64,000 bases of DNA, from assembly GCA_949840465.1 (NCBI GenBank), contig CATKXE010000009.1:1-64000 (forward strand), read 5' to 3'. Under the pieces are notes generated by a model. The model made no database searches. It was not told the origin of the DNA and saw only the letters and a program-made list of their open reading frames with translations. This DNA comes from an uncultured Lachnospiraceae bacterium (GTDB taxonomy: Bacteria; Bacillota; Clostridia; Lachnospirales; Lachnospiraceae). A program made the translations under genes and the position numbers. Positions 37,705-45,070 of this stretch are shown here, piece after piece. Each line of letters opens with the position of its first letter. Within the stretch, counting starts at the first letter, position 1.

Positions 37705-37725
37705 TCTCCTGAGGAAAACAGGAGA
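37705..37725 (-). promoter_or_regulatory. Hairpin with U-run in the leader of the transporter operon
   Basis: TCTCCTG and CAGGAGA form a 7-bp stem, followed on the minus strand by TATTTTTT, 46 bases before the rbsA-like start. It has the shape of a small intrinsic terminator and may be an attenuator. Alternatively it is an operator over a promoter whose -10 is TATAAT at 37692-37697. Confidence 0.45.
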
Positions 37726-37812
37726 CAAAGGCCATAAAAAGTGTATAAATGTCAGGTGTTTTACCGCTGTGTATATTCTTCCCTGTTTCTCTGATTTTTC
37801 ATAGATCCTTTC

Positions 37813-37841
37813 TTGACTTTGTATTCTCGTTATGTTATTAT
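37813..37841 (+). promoter_or_regulatory. Sigma-A promoter of the shikimate-DH-like operon
   Basis: TTGACT (37813-37818), 17 bases, TATTAT (37836-37841). Confidence 0.8.
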
Positions 37842-37846
37842 GTCAC

Positions 37847-37868
37847 TACATTATTACGTAATAATGTA
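37847..37868. promoter_or_regulatory. 22-bp perfect palindrome at the transcription start
   Basis: A perfect inverted repeat with core ATTATTACGTAATAAT covering the predicted start point of the plus-strand operon. Its position suits a repressor. It does not resemble the TATAGT/GTTACAAC site of the neighbouring GntR unit, so another regulator is expected. Confidence 0.75.
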
Positions 37869-37894
37869 TTCCAAAAGAAAGGATGATTAAAAAA

Positions 37895-38851
37895 ATGAAG
37901 AATTATGAACCTGCTACTTCACCAACCATTTATTTTATCGGAGTGACCACATCCAATTCCTCTATTATGAAAGTATTTCCCAGATGGGCGGAAGCCCTGG
38001 ATCTTAAGAATACCGTCATTAAGGGAATGGACTTTCCCCTTCATGCCCCTGACAGCGACTACCGGGAAGCTGTAGAATTTATCAAAAATGACCCCCTTTC
38101 CCTTGGCGCCTTAGTGACCACTCACAAAATTGATCTTTATAATGCGTGCAAGGACCAATTTGATTATCTGGATCCTTATGCCATAAAACTTGGAGAAGTC
38201 TCCTGCATTTCCAAAAATAAGGGTACTTTCTGCGCCCACGCCAAAGATCCCATTTCCAGTGGATTGACCCTGGATTCCTTTGTGCCTGAAAATTACTGGA
38301 AAGATTACGGCGGTGACGTCCTTATTCTGGGCGCCGGAGGAAGCTGTCTCGCAATGAGCCTGTATCTGACCCGGGAAAAATTTGGCTCCGATGTGCCGCC
38401 GAAAATTATCATTGCCAACCGGAGTACTCCCCGTTTGGAATCCGCAGCGAAAATCCTGAAAGGAGTCAATCCGCGCACCCATTTTTCCTTTGTCCACAAT
38501 CCAGATCCTACAGAGAACGACAGGACGCTTGCCTCTCTGAAACCACATTCTTTAATCGTCAATGCTACCGGGCTTGGGAAAGACGCCCCTGGCTCCCCTC
38601 TTACTGACAACTGCCAGTTTCCGGCCGACAGCATTGTTTGGGAATTAAACTACCGCGGCAGCCTGCTCTTTCAGGAACAGGCCATGGCGCAGGCGGCTTC
38701 AAAAAATCTGAACGTACAAGGGGGATGGGTCTATTTTATCCATGGCTGGACCCAGGTAATTTCGGAAGTATTCCACATAGATATCAGCGGAGCATTGTTG
38801 GACAAACTCAGCAGGATTGCAAAAGAAGTACAGGAGGGGAAAACGATATGA
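37895..38851 (+). CDS. Shikimate dehydrogenase-like oxidoreductase
   Basis: A 318-residue relative of AroE/YdiB. The substrate domain retains the pattern of the family in altered form: SNSSIMKVFPRW where AroE has the Ser-x-Ser motif, LVTTHKID with the catalytic-type Lys, and AHAKDPISSG with the Asp. The NAD(P) domain has ILGAGGSCLAM. The motifs differ enough that shikimate itself is doubtful. ATG 37895 is preferred over 37883, where the ribosome site would be too close. It overlaps the next gene by ATGA and belongs to a sugar-type operon, so it probably oxidises or reduces a cyclic polyol or sugar derivative. Confidence 0.8.
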   Translation: MKNYEPATSPTIYFIGVTTSNSSIMKVFPRWAEALDLKNTVIKGMDFPLHAPDSDYREAVEFIKNDPLSLGALVTTHKIDLYNACKDQFDYLDPYAIKLGEVSCISKNKGTFCAHAKDPISSGLTLDSFVPENYWKDYGGDVLILGAGGSCLAMSLYLTREKFGSDVPPKIIIANRSTPRLESAAKILKGVNPRTHFSFVHNPDPTENDRTLASLKPHSLIVNATGLGKDAPGSPLTDNCQFPADSIVWELNYRGSLLFQEQAMAQAASKNLNVQGGWVYFIHGWTQVISEVFHIDISGALLDKLSRIAKEVQEGKTI

Positions 38852-39435
38852 ATCAGTTTAATTGGGATACCAGTTTTCTTGTAGATTTTGATATTGAAAC
38901 CGGCCGTTCTAAAACAGCCCGTGCTACAAAACGCTATTTATCAGAAATGAAGGAGATGTATTTTGACGCCCGGGCTGTGGAAAAGATATTAGAAAACAAT
39001 GACCCCTTAATTTATGAGTTTCATGAATTAGGCTGTCCTGAAAGGGCCGGGGATCTGGCTTTTGGAACTACGATTGTTTACCCTGGAAAGGTTGGAAAGG
39101 AATACTATATGACAAAGGGGCATTTCCATACCGTTCTGGATACTGCAGAAGTATATTATACATTAGCCGGTGAAGGGTACATGGTAATGGAAAATCCAGA
39201 AGGGGATACTCTGGAAATACCCCTGTCTAAAAACCAGGCTGTTTATGTCCCGCGGAGATATGCCCACAGGACGGTCAATACAGGAAATGAGCCTTTACTT
39301 CTTTTTTATACGTTTGCCGCAGATGCCGGACATGATTATGGAACCATTGAAACAAAGGGATACCACAAGTTAATCCTTGAAGAAAACGGCAGGGCAGTCG
39401 TCGCGGATAATCAGAAATGGAAGGTATCCCCATGA
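38848..39435 (+). CDS. Cupin-type phosphoglucose isomerase-like protein
   Basis: A 195-residue cupin resembling the metal-dependent glucose-6-phosphate isomerases of archaea. The metal ligands are His92 and His94 in TKGHFH, Glu101 and His140, the same spacing as His88, His90, Glu97 and His136 of the Pyrococcus enzyme as I remember it. It catalyses aldose-ketose isomerisation of a sugar or sugar phosphate in the cytoplasm. The start ATG overlaps the previous stop and has GGAGGGG upstream. The real substrate may be a modified glucose rather than glucose-6-phosphate, given the neighbours. Confidence 0.85.
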   Translation: MNQFNWDTSFLVDFDIETGRSKTARATKRYLSEMKEMYFDARAVEKILENNDPLIYEFHELGCPERAGDLAFGTTIVYPGKVGKEYYMTKGHFHTVLDTAEVYYTLAGEGYMVMENPEGDTLEIPLSKNQAVYVPRRYAHRTVNTGNEPLLLFYTFAADAGHDYGTIETKGYHKLILEENGRAVVADNQKWKVSP

Positions 39436-40397
39436 AACAGATCATGACGGTAACCGGATGGATTTCTCCAGAGCAGTTAGGCTTCTGCCAGTGCCATGAA
39501 CATTTGATGCTGGATAAAGGAGTTCCGTATGAAATCGACCCTAACATGTGTATGGACGATTTATCAAAAAGTACAGACGAGGCGTCCCGTCTAAAACAAA
39601 TGGGCGGCTCCACTGTAATTGATGCACAGCCTGCAGGATGCGGCCGCAATGCTGAAGGGCTGGTACAGATTTCAAAAGCGTCCGGGCTCAATATCATTGC
39701 TTCCACCGGATTCCATAAACTTATTTTTTATCGTGACGCCCATTGGCTTCATACATTACCTGCCGACCAAATTGCGGATATCTTTATTTCGGAAATCCAA
39801 ACCGGAATGTATTCCGGCGCCGAAAAAGGATTGCCCAAAGACAGGCTCCCATATCGGGCGGGTATCATAAAAGCAGCCCTGGATCGTGAAAACCTGACGC
39901 CGCAGTACCAAAAACTCTTTTATGCCGCATGTTCCGCAGCCGCAGAAACCGACGTTCCGCTGATGGTACATATTGAAAAAGATTCCAATCCCCTGGCTCT
40001 GCTGGATTTCCTTCTAAAGCAAGGCGTTGCGCCCGGACGGATGATCTTCTGCCACATGGACCGTGCCGCCGCCAGCCTGCAGATACATAAAGAGCTTCTC
40101 TCTCAGGGCATTTATCTGGAATATGATACCATCGGACGATATAAGTACCACAGCGATTGGATAGAAATACAAATCATAAAAGAAATGCTGCGTTCCGGAT
40201 ATGAAAGCCAGCTTTTATTTTCACTGGATACTACGCGTGCAAGGCTGAAGTCCTACACCCCGGACGCCATAGGGCTTGATTACCTGTTCACCACATTTAT
40301 GCCCCTGATGCACAAAGAGGGGATTACCGACAGACAGATTTTAAAAATTTCCCATCTGAACTGTATCGATGTATTTACCAAAGAACACGGTTTATAA
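39432..40397 (+). CDS. Phosphotriesterase-family hydrolase/lactonase
   Basis: A 321-residue binuclear-metal hydrolase of the PTE/amidohydrolase superfamily. Metal ligands are visible as His22 and His24 (CHEHL), the bridging-lysine segment AGIIKAA, VHIEK, FCHMDR and the catalytic Asp in FSLDTTR. Sugar-pathway members of this family open lactones or phospholactones. ATG 39432 overlaps the upstream stop codon (ATGA) and has AAGG at the right distance. In this operon it could hydrolyse a lactone produced by the shikimate-dehydrogenase-like enzyme. Confidence 0.85.
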   Translation: MKQIMTVTGWISPEQLGFCQCHEHLMLDKGVPYEIDPNMCMDDLSKSTDEASRLKQMGGSTVIDAQPAGCGRNAEGLVQISKASGLNIIASTGFHKLIFYRDAHWLHTLPADQIADIFISEIQTGMYSGAEKGLPKDRLPYRAGIIKAALDRENLTPQYQKLFYAACSAAAETDVPLMVHIEKDSNPLALLDFLLKQGVAPGRMIFCHMDRAAASLQIHKELLSQGIYLEYDTIGRYKYHSDWIEIQIIKEMLRSGYESQLLFSLDTTRARLKSYTPDAIGLDYLFTTFMPLMHKEGITDRQILKISHLNCIDVFTKEHGL

Positions 40398-40410
40398 AAA
40401 AGTCCCGTAC

Positions 40411-40459
40411 AGTCAAAGCCCCCGCGGCATGCCCGCCTGGCTCGTTGCTTCGCGGGAAT
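40411..40459 (+). repeat. Structured intergenic element, short copy
   Basis: A CCCGCG/CGCGGG stem (40421-40426 with 40451-40456) encloses GGCATGCC. Its last 23 bases (40437-40459, starting CTGGCTCG and ending CGCGGGAAT) recur exactly at 41661-41683. It lies just upstream of the 2-hydroxyacid dehydrogenase gene. Confidence 0.6.
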
Positions 40460-40494
40460 CCACTTTTACAAAAGGAATCTGAAAGGAGATATTC

Positions 40495-41448
40495 ATGAAA
40501 ATTTTAGTAACCCCAACTTCATTACAATCGGGAACCAATCAACCTGCTTTGAAAACTCTGCAGAATTTCTGCCCCAACCTGATTTATAATACTGCCGGAA
40601 GACCCCTGACTGAGGAGGAACTAATCCCCCTGCTTCAGGATTGTGACGGATACATAGCCGGATTGGATTTTATTACAGAAAAAGTACTGAATTCCTGTCC
40701 GAAGTTAAAGGTAATTTCCAGATATGGCGCAGGATATGACCGGGTAGATATCCAGGCTGCAAAGAAGAATCAAATAACTGTGACGAACACTCCGGGAGTC
40801 AATGCCCAGGCAGTCGGCGAGTTGGCTTTCGGCCTGATTCTCTGCACCGCACGTAAAATCGCCTGTCTGGACAATCAACTGCGCAGCGGGAAATGGATTC
40901 GATCCACGGGAATCGAATTATTTGGAAAAACATTGGGCATTGTCGGATTAGGCGCTATTGGAAAAGTCGTTGCCAACTGTGCCAGAGGATTTGGAATGAA
41001 GGTGGTTGCCTATGACCCCTTCATTAACATGGACTATTGCCAAAAGCAGGGGATCCAGGCTGTCGATTTAGAACAGTTGATCCGCTGTTCCAATATCATT
41101 ACCCTGCATCTTCCCCTGAATGCCGATACCAAGCGCCTGATTAATGCCGACCGTATTTCCAAAATGCAGGACGGCGCGATCATTGTCAATGCCTCCAGAG
41201 GCGGCATCATTGACGAGGAGGCTGCGTATCATGCATTAAAAAGCGGAAAACTGGGCGGGCTCGGACTGGATGCCTTTGAAATAGAGCCGCCGGAAGCTTC
41301 CCCTCTTTTTGAATTGCAAAATGTGACCGTCACCCCACACACCGGCGCGCATACAAAAGAGGCAACCGAAAATATGGCAAATACAGCAATCCAAAATTTG
41401 ATTGATGTACTTTCCGGCAGAGAATGCCCAAATGTTATAGCCGGTTAG
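40495..41448 (+). CDS. D-2-hydroxyacid dehydrogenase (phosphoglycerate dehydrogenase-like)
   Basis: A 317-residue NAD-dependent dehydrogenase that interconverts 2-keto and D-2-hydroxy acids. It has the Rossmann motif GLGAIG, the catalytic Arg in NASRGG, the Glu in FEIEPPE and the His in PHTGAHT. There is no C-terminal ACT domain, so it is not a regulated SerA. A strong AAAGGAG precedes the ATG. It is the last gene of the plus-strand operon, separated from the PTE-like gene by a structured repeat. Reduction of a keto-acid end product of the pathway is the likeliest task. Confidence 0.9.
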   Translation: MKILVTPTSLQSGTNQPALKTLQNFCPNLIYNTAGRPLTEEELIPLLQDCDGYIAGLDFITEKVLNSCPKLKVISRYGAGYDRVDIQAAKKNQITVTNTPGVNAQAVGELAFGLILCTARKIACLDNQLRSGKWIRSTGIELFGKTLGIVGLGAIGKVVANCARGFGMKVVAYDPFINMDYCQKQGIQAVDLEQLIRCSNIITLHLPLNADTKRLINADRISKMQDGAIIVNASRGGIIDEEAAYHALKSGKLGGLGLDAFEIEPPEASPLFELQNVTVTPHTGAHTKEATENMANTAIQNLIDVLSGRECPNVIAG

Positions 41449-41489
41449 GAACGGTATGGAACCACCTCAAAACATCCTGCTTTGAAAAG

Positions 41490-41683
41490 ACGGCTGTCAT
41501 AGCCAAGCCCCGGCAGCAAGCTGACGGGCATCAAATTTCCAGCGCGGCAAGCTGCGGGGGCTTTGGTCCGCACTCCGTTCCGGTGGTTGCCGGACCAGTG
41601 CCGCCGGCGCTTAGCCCCCCTCGCGGCAGTCGCCAGATGGACAGACAAAAACATGTCCATCTGGCTCGTTGCTTCGCGGGAAT
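41490..41683. repeat. Structured intergenic element, long copy
   Basis: About 190 bp without convincing coding content but rich in stems: AGCCCC...GCAGC with GCTGC...GGGGGCT (about 41501-41563), GGTCCG with CGGACC (about 41564-41595), and an 11-bp hairpin CCAGATGGACA/TGTCCATCTGG (41633-41664). It ends with the 23 bases shared exactly with 40437-40459. It fills the gap between the convergent hydroxyacid dehydrogenase and VWA genes. Confidence 0.6.
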
Positions 41684-41740
41684 AACGTATGACGGCCGCC
41701 TTTCCAGTACACCGGGTAATCCTTTCTTTTTCTAATCTTT

Positions 41741-43072
41741 TTAAAGAATTGAATGAGAAAGGCCGCCGGATTCCATACATATTTTCATGGCCCATGCCGG
41801 AACATCCACATCCTCATAATCCTCCTGCATGAACACAAATGCAGTCTGATATTCCGGCATTTTTTGGGGATAGATCCCATACCCGTCCGTAAAATAAATC
41901 AGCCCGCGCAAATCAGAAAACTCCCCCCGGCGTATCAATCCGTCTACATATTCAAATGCCGGCCGGAAATCTGTCCCCCCTTCCCCATAAAGCGTAAAGC
42001 CCTCCATGTATTCTTTCAGTTCTTTCTCACATGTAATCTTTCGATCTGACTGTATCCTCTCATCACATTGAATAATATGCACATTGACCTTCCTGAAAAA
42101 ACTCTCATTTTCACTTAATACCGTATACGTCTCCTCCAAAAACTTCCGCACCAATTCCCCGGAGCAAGACATGGAAGTGTCCACCACAACTGCGAACTCT
42201 TCCACCTTTTTTACCTCTTTCGTCTCCTGAGGCTCAATCAGCGGCATGTTCCCATATAAAGTCAGGCCATAGCTGTAAAAAGTATAATCAAAGGAGTCCG
42301 GGTCTACCTCCATCTGCTCCCGCAATACGGAAAATTTTTTCAGAAATGACCTGTAATCCTGCCGTTCCCTGTTCTGAATCTTGATCTGGCCCAGCAAATC
42401 TCCGTTTTTTTCCGAAGCTTCCCTGGAAATAGTTTCCAGATCTGTTTCCATCTTTTCGTTGATATCCTGCCATTTTTTCTGCATAGCCGCATCCATATCC
42501 GAATGGTTCTCCTGCCGGCGGCTTGCCCAGTATTGATGGTCGTCCGCATAGAACTCCTGCTCCAGCCTTAACAGCCCTTTTTCATCCAGCTGCCACTCCG
42601 GCAAAATCCGGAATATCCGCTCTGCATGCAGCGTTCTTCCCTCTGATTCCAGCTTTCGGTATGCTTCTCGTCTAAGCAGGCTTCTGGAGCATCGAACCGA
42701 GCGGTGGTAACTCCCGTCTATGAGATGTTCTGCTGCGATGTCGCAGCTTAAGTTCCACAGCCGCCCATTCCATTCTCCCCCTGTCGGATATTCTTTCCAC
42801 AGATGCCGGAAAATACAATGGTATACCATATGCAGATACCCCCGGTTTACCAAAATCCGATTCTGCCGGTACAGTCCCCCAAGCTGCCGGGGATGAAAGT
42901 AAATTACTGCCCCATCGGTTCCAAAAGGACTCACATTTGCATCCATCTGATAGGAAAAGCTGCTCAACGGGACGTCCAGAAAACGCATTCCAAGATACAG
43001 TTCATCTCTGGATGCATTCCATATTTTATTTCCGAGCATATTCAGGCGCCCGGCTGCCTCTCGATGATCCAT
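41741..43072 (-). CDS. VWA-like protein with putative metallopeptidase domain (DUF2201 type)
   Basis: A 443-residue cytoplasmic protein. The N-terminal half resembles the DUF2201 metallopeptidase-like domain (LHMVYHCIFRHLWKE), although the classic HExxH is not intact. The C-terminal half is a von Willebrand A-like domain with the metal-binding DTSMSCS and later GGTDFRP and FTDGYG. Such proteins work as substrate adaptors for MoxR-type AAA ATPases, and one is encoded at 45071-46624 on the same strand, with pyrC wedged between them. The frame opens at 43102; ATG 43072 is chosen because GAGGTG precedes it. Confidence 0.82.
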   Translation of the reverse strand: MDHREAAGRLNMLGNKIWNASRDELYLGMRFLDVPLSSFSYQMDANVSPFGTDGAVIYFHPRQLGGLYRQNRILVNRGYLHMVYHCIFRHLWKEYPTGGEWNGRLWNLSCDIAAEHLIDGSYHRSVRCSRSLLRREAYRKLESEGRTLHAERIFRILPEWQLDEKGLLRLEQEFYADDHQYWASRRQENHSDMDAAMQKKWQDINEKMETDLETISREASEKNGDLLGQIKIQNRERQDYRSFLKKFSVLREQMEVDPDSFDYTFYSYGLTLYGNMPLIEPQETKEVKKVEEFAVVVDTSMSCSGELVRKFLEETYTVLSENESFFRKVNVHIIQCDERIQSDRKITCEKELKEYMEGFTLYGEGGTDFRPAFEYVDGLIRRGEFSDLRGLIYFTDGYGIYPQKMPEYQTAFVFMQEDYEDVDVPAWAMKICMESGGLSHSIL

Positions 43073-43184
43073 TTCATAACACCTCACTGCTCTCTGCCGC
43101 ACGTTTCTATCTACTATTTTACGACATTTTTTTACATTATAAACTTATTGTTTAGAATTTTTCTACTTCTTTTATAAAATGAAA

Positions 43185-43213
43185 ACACTTTGGACACATT
43201 TTTCTTTTATACT
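43185..43213 (+). promoter_or_regulatory. Promoter-like box of small RNA unit 1
   Basis: TATACT (43208-43213), with ACACTT 17 bases upstream. The upstream block GAAAACACTTTG is conserved in unit 2, so the real recognition element may extend beyond a normal -35. Confidence 0.55.
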
Positions 43214-43219
43214 TAACGT

Positions 43220-43360
43220 CAGATAGTTGAAAAACAACTATCTCCCCCCTCATAAAGTTAAGACATCTGGGGTGCCATCTCCGGGTGTCACACTTTACTC
43301 TCATTCCTTTTTAGATAACTATATAGAAGAAGCTCCCTTTCAGGGAGCTTCTTCTTATAT
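43220..43360 (+). ncRNA. Small RNA-like unit 1 (upstream of pyrC)
   Basis: A predicted ~140-nt transcript with three stems. Hairpin 1 is AGATAGTTG/CAACTATCT with an AAAAA loop (43221-43243). A C-rich single strand CTCCCCCCTCATAAAGTT follows. Hairpin 2 is GACATCTGGGG/CTCCGGGTGTC (about 43262-43289). A 33-base stretch identical in unit 2 (43292-43324) leads into a perfect 14-bp terminator stem (43325-43355). The C-rich segment could pair with G-rich ribosome sites, as in known trans-acting small RNAs. It ends before the pyrC promoter, so it is not simply the pyrC leader. Confidence 0.65.
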
Positions 43361-43370
43361 ATTGATCTGC

Positions 43371-43415
43371 TGTTACAGTTTGCAGCCGGTCAGGCTGTGA
43401 ACTGTAACAACGACC
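43371..43415 (+). repeat. Palindromic insertion behind small RNA unit 1
   Basis: A 45-bp segment found between TGATCTGC and TATAT in copy 1 but missing at the same junction in copy 2 (45049-45060). It folds into a 17-bp stem (43371-43387 with 43393-43409) with two G-U pairs and a GGTCA loop. It looks like a mobile palindromic repeat. Confidence 0.55.
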
Positions 43416-43448
43416 TATATCTCCCGCCATATCGAATCTTTGATTTCC

Positions 43449-43477
43449 TTGACAATCTATTTTTTTATTTCTATACT
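43449..43477 (+). promoter_or_regulatory. Sigma-A promoter of pyrC
   Basis: TTGACA (43449-43454), 17 bases, TATACT (43472-43477), about 60 bases before the pyrC ATG. Confidence 0.82.
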
Positions 43478-43538
43478 ACTCCATATGGTATGTATCCGCC
43501 ACAATCTGCCGTGTGAAAAAATGAAAGGAGTTCTGAAC

Positions 43539-44801
43539 ATGATTATTAAAAACGGATTTTTAGTCAATCCCGGCACACACACTTCCTATCGGGCGAGTCT
43601 TCGCGTCCGGAACGGGATCATTGAGGAGATCGCCTCGGATATCCCCGCCGCATCCTCAGAGGAATGTCTCGACGCAAAGGGGCTGACCATCGCCCCCGGG
43701 CTGATTGACACCCATGTGCACTTCCGCGATCCTGGATTTCCCCATAAGGAAAACCTTCATACCGGCTCCCTTGCCGCCGCGAAGGGCGGCTTCACCTCCG
43801 TGATCTGCATGGCCAATACATCACCTGTAGTGGATTGTGTGCCGGTGCTGCGTGATATTCTGGATCGTGCCCAAAACGAAAGCATCCGAATCTTCCAGAC
43901 GGGAACCGTATCTCAGGGATTAAAGGGAAAGCTTCCATCGGATATGGCGGCGTTAAAAGAAGCCGGCGCCTGCGGTTTTACAGATGACGGGATTCCCATC
44001 ACAGACGCCGCTTTCTGTTATCAGGCCATGCAGACAGCAGCAGCCCTCGGTGTGCCCATCAGCCTCCATGAAGAAGATCCTGCTTTTATCCGGAACAACG
44101 GAATCAACCATGGAAAAATCTCCGGACAAATGGGGCTGTATGGTTCCCCCTCCATTGCAGAGGAATCTCTGGTGGCAAGGGACTGCATGCTTGCCCTGCG
44201 CACAGGGGCGCATGTTGTCATACAGCACATCAGTTCCGAATATTCCGTGGAGCTTGTACGTACTTTCAAAAAACTGGGCGCCCGGCTCCATGCGGAAGCG
44301 ACTCCCCATCATTTTTCCCTGACAGAAGATGCCGTACTCTCTCACGGCACACTGGCAAAAATGAATCCGCCCCTCCGTACCGAAAAAGACCGTCAGGCTA
44401 TCATCCGTGGGCTTGCGGACGGCACCATTGATATCATTGCGACGGATCATGCCCCACACAGCGCTTCCGAAAAAGAAAAACCGTTTCCCAATGCGCCCAG
44501 CGGAATCATCGGTCTGGAGACCTCTCTTGCCTTGGGAATCACGTTCCTGGTACGCGAAGGACATGTAAGCCTTATGGAGCTTCTGGAAAAAATGACTGTG
44601 AATCCTGCCCGGCTGTACCATCTGCCTTCTGGAGGGATTGCAGAAGGCTGTCCGGCTGATCTGGTCATTTTCAGCCCAAAAGAACGCTGGATACCACAAA
44701 ACTACCTGTCCTTGTCCTCTAATTCTCCATTTACAGGAATGGAACTTTACGGGAAAGTAAAGCATACCATATGCGGCGGCAGGCTGGTCTACAGCGAATG
44801 A
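43539..44801 (+). CDS. pyrC: Dihydroorotase
   Basis: A 420-residue class I dihydroorotase, which closes carbamoyl-aspartate to dihydroorotate in pyrimidine synthesis. Zinc ligands are His59 and His61 in DTHVHFRDPG, with later His residues in LHEED and QHISS and the catalytic Asp in TDHAPHS. The frame opens at 43440, but ATG 43539 has AAAGGAG eight bases before it. No other pyrimidine gene is near. It is the only plus-strand gene between minus-strand VWA and AAA genes, has its own promoter, and is bracketed by the two small RNA-like units, which suggests that it entered as a cassette. Confidence 0.93.
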   Translation: MIIKNGFLVNPGTHTSYRASLRVRNGIIEEIASDIPAASSEECLDAKGLTIAPGLIDTHVHFRDPGFPHKENLHTGSLAAAKGGFTSVICMANTSPVVDCVPVLRDILDRAQNESIRIFQTGTVSQGLKGKLPSDMAALKEAGACGFTDDGIPITDAAFCYQAMQTAAALGVPISLHEEDPAFIRNNGINHGKISGQMGLYGSPSIAEESLVARDCMLALRTGAHVVIQHISSEYSVELVRTFKKLGARLHAEATPHHFSLTEDAVLSHGTLAKMNPPLRTEKDRQAIIRGLADGTIDIIATDHAPHSASEKEKPFPNAPSGIIGLETSLALGITFLVREGHVSLMELLEKMTVNPARLYHLPSGGIAEGCPADLVIFSPKERWIPQNYLSLSSNSPFTGMELYGKVKHTICGGRLVYSE

Positions 44802-44855
44802 AAAAAGGAATTTTCTTTTTGTTTATAATCTTTCCAGTTCTTTTATGAAATGAAA

Positions 44856-44884
44856 ACACTTTGTACACAATTTTCGATTATACT
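44856..44884 (+). promoter_or_regulatory. Promoter-like box of small RNA unit 2
   Basis: TATACT (44879-44884), with ACACTT 17 bases upstream, the same arrangement and flanking GAAAACACTTTG block as unit 1. Confidence 0.55.
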
Positions 44885-44889
44885 AAACG

Positions 44890-45030
44890 TCAGATAGTTG
44901 AAACACAACTATCTCCCCCTCATAAAGTTTTGGATATCCGGGGAGAAATCCCCCGGATTCCGTACTTTACTCTCATTCCTTTTTAGATAACTATATGAAA
45001 AAAGCTCCTTACAGGAGCTTTTTTCTGTTA
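44890..45030 (+). ncRNA. Small RNA-like unit 2 (downstream of pyrC)
   Basis: A second copy of the unit at 43220. Hairpin 1 is AGATAGTTG/CAACTATCT with an AAACA loop (44892-44914), then CTCCCCCTCATAAAGTT. Hairpin 2 is different in sequence but again a strong stem (ATCCGGGG/CCCCGGAT, about 44934-44957). The identical 33 bases (44964-44996) and a 13-bp terminator stem with T6 (44997-45025) follow. It lies between the convergent pyrC and AAA ATPase genes, so it cannot be a leader of either and is best read as a free-standing RNA. Confidence 0.68.
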
Positions 45031-45070
45031 TACTCAAAAGCATACACATGATCTGCTATATTTCTCTTTT

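Noticed and set aside
41445..41795. Open frames on both strands across the structured element after the hydroxyacid dehydrogenase
   Set aside because: Composition follows the GC-rich inverted repeats, no ribosome site is present and no family is recognisable; a non-coding repeat explains it better.
43148..43360. Riboswitch or pyrimidine attenuator of pyrC
   Set aside because: The unit ends in its own terminator before an independent consensus pyrC promoter, and a second copy lies downstream of pyrC between convergent genes.
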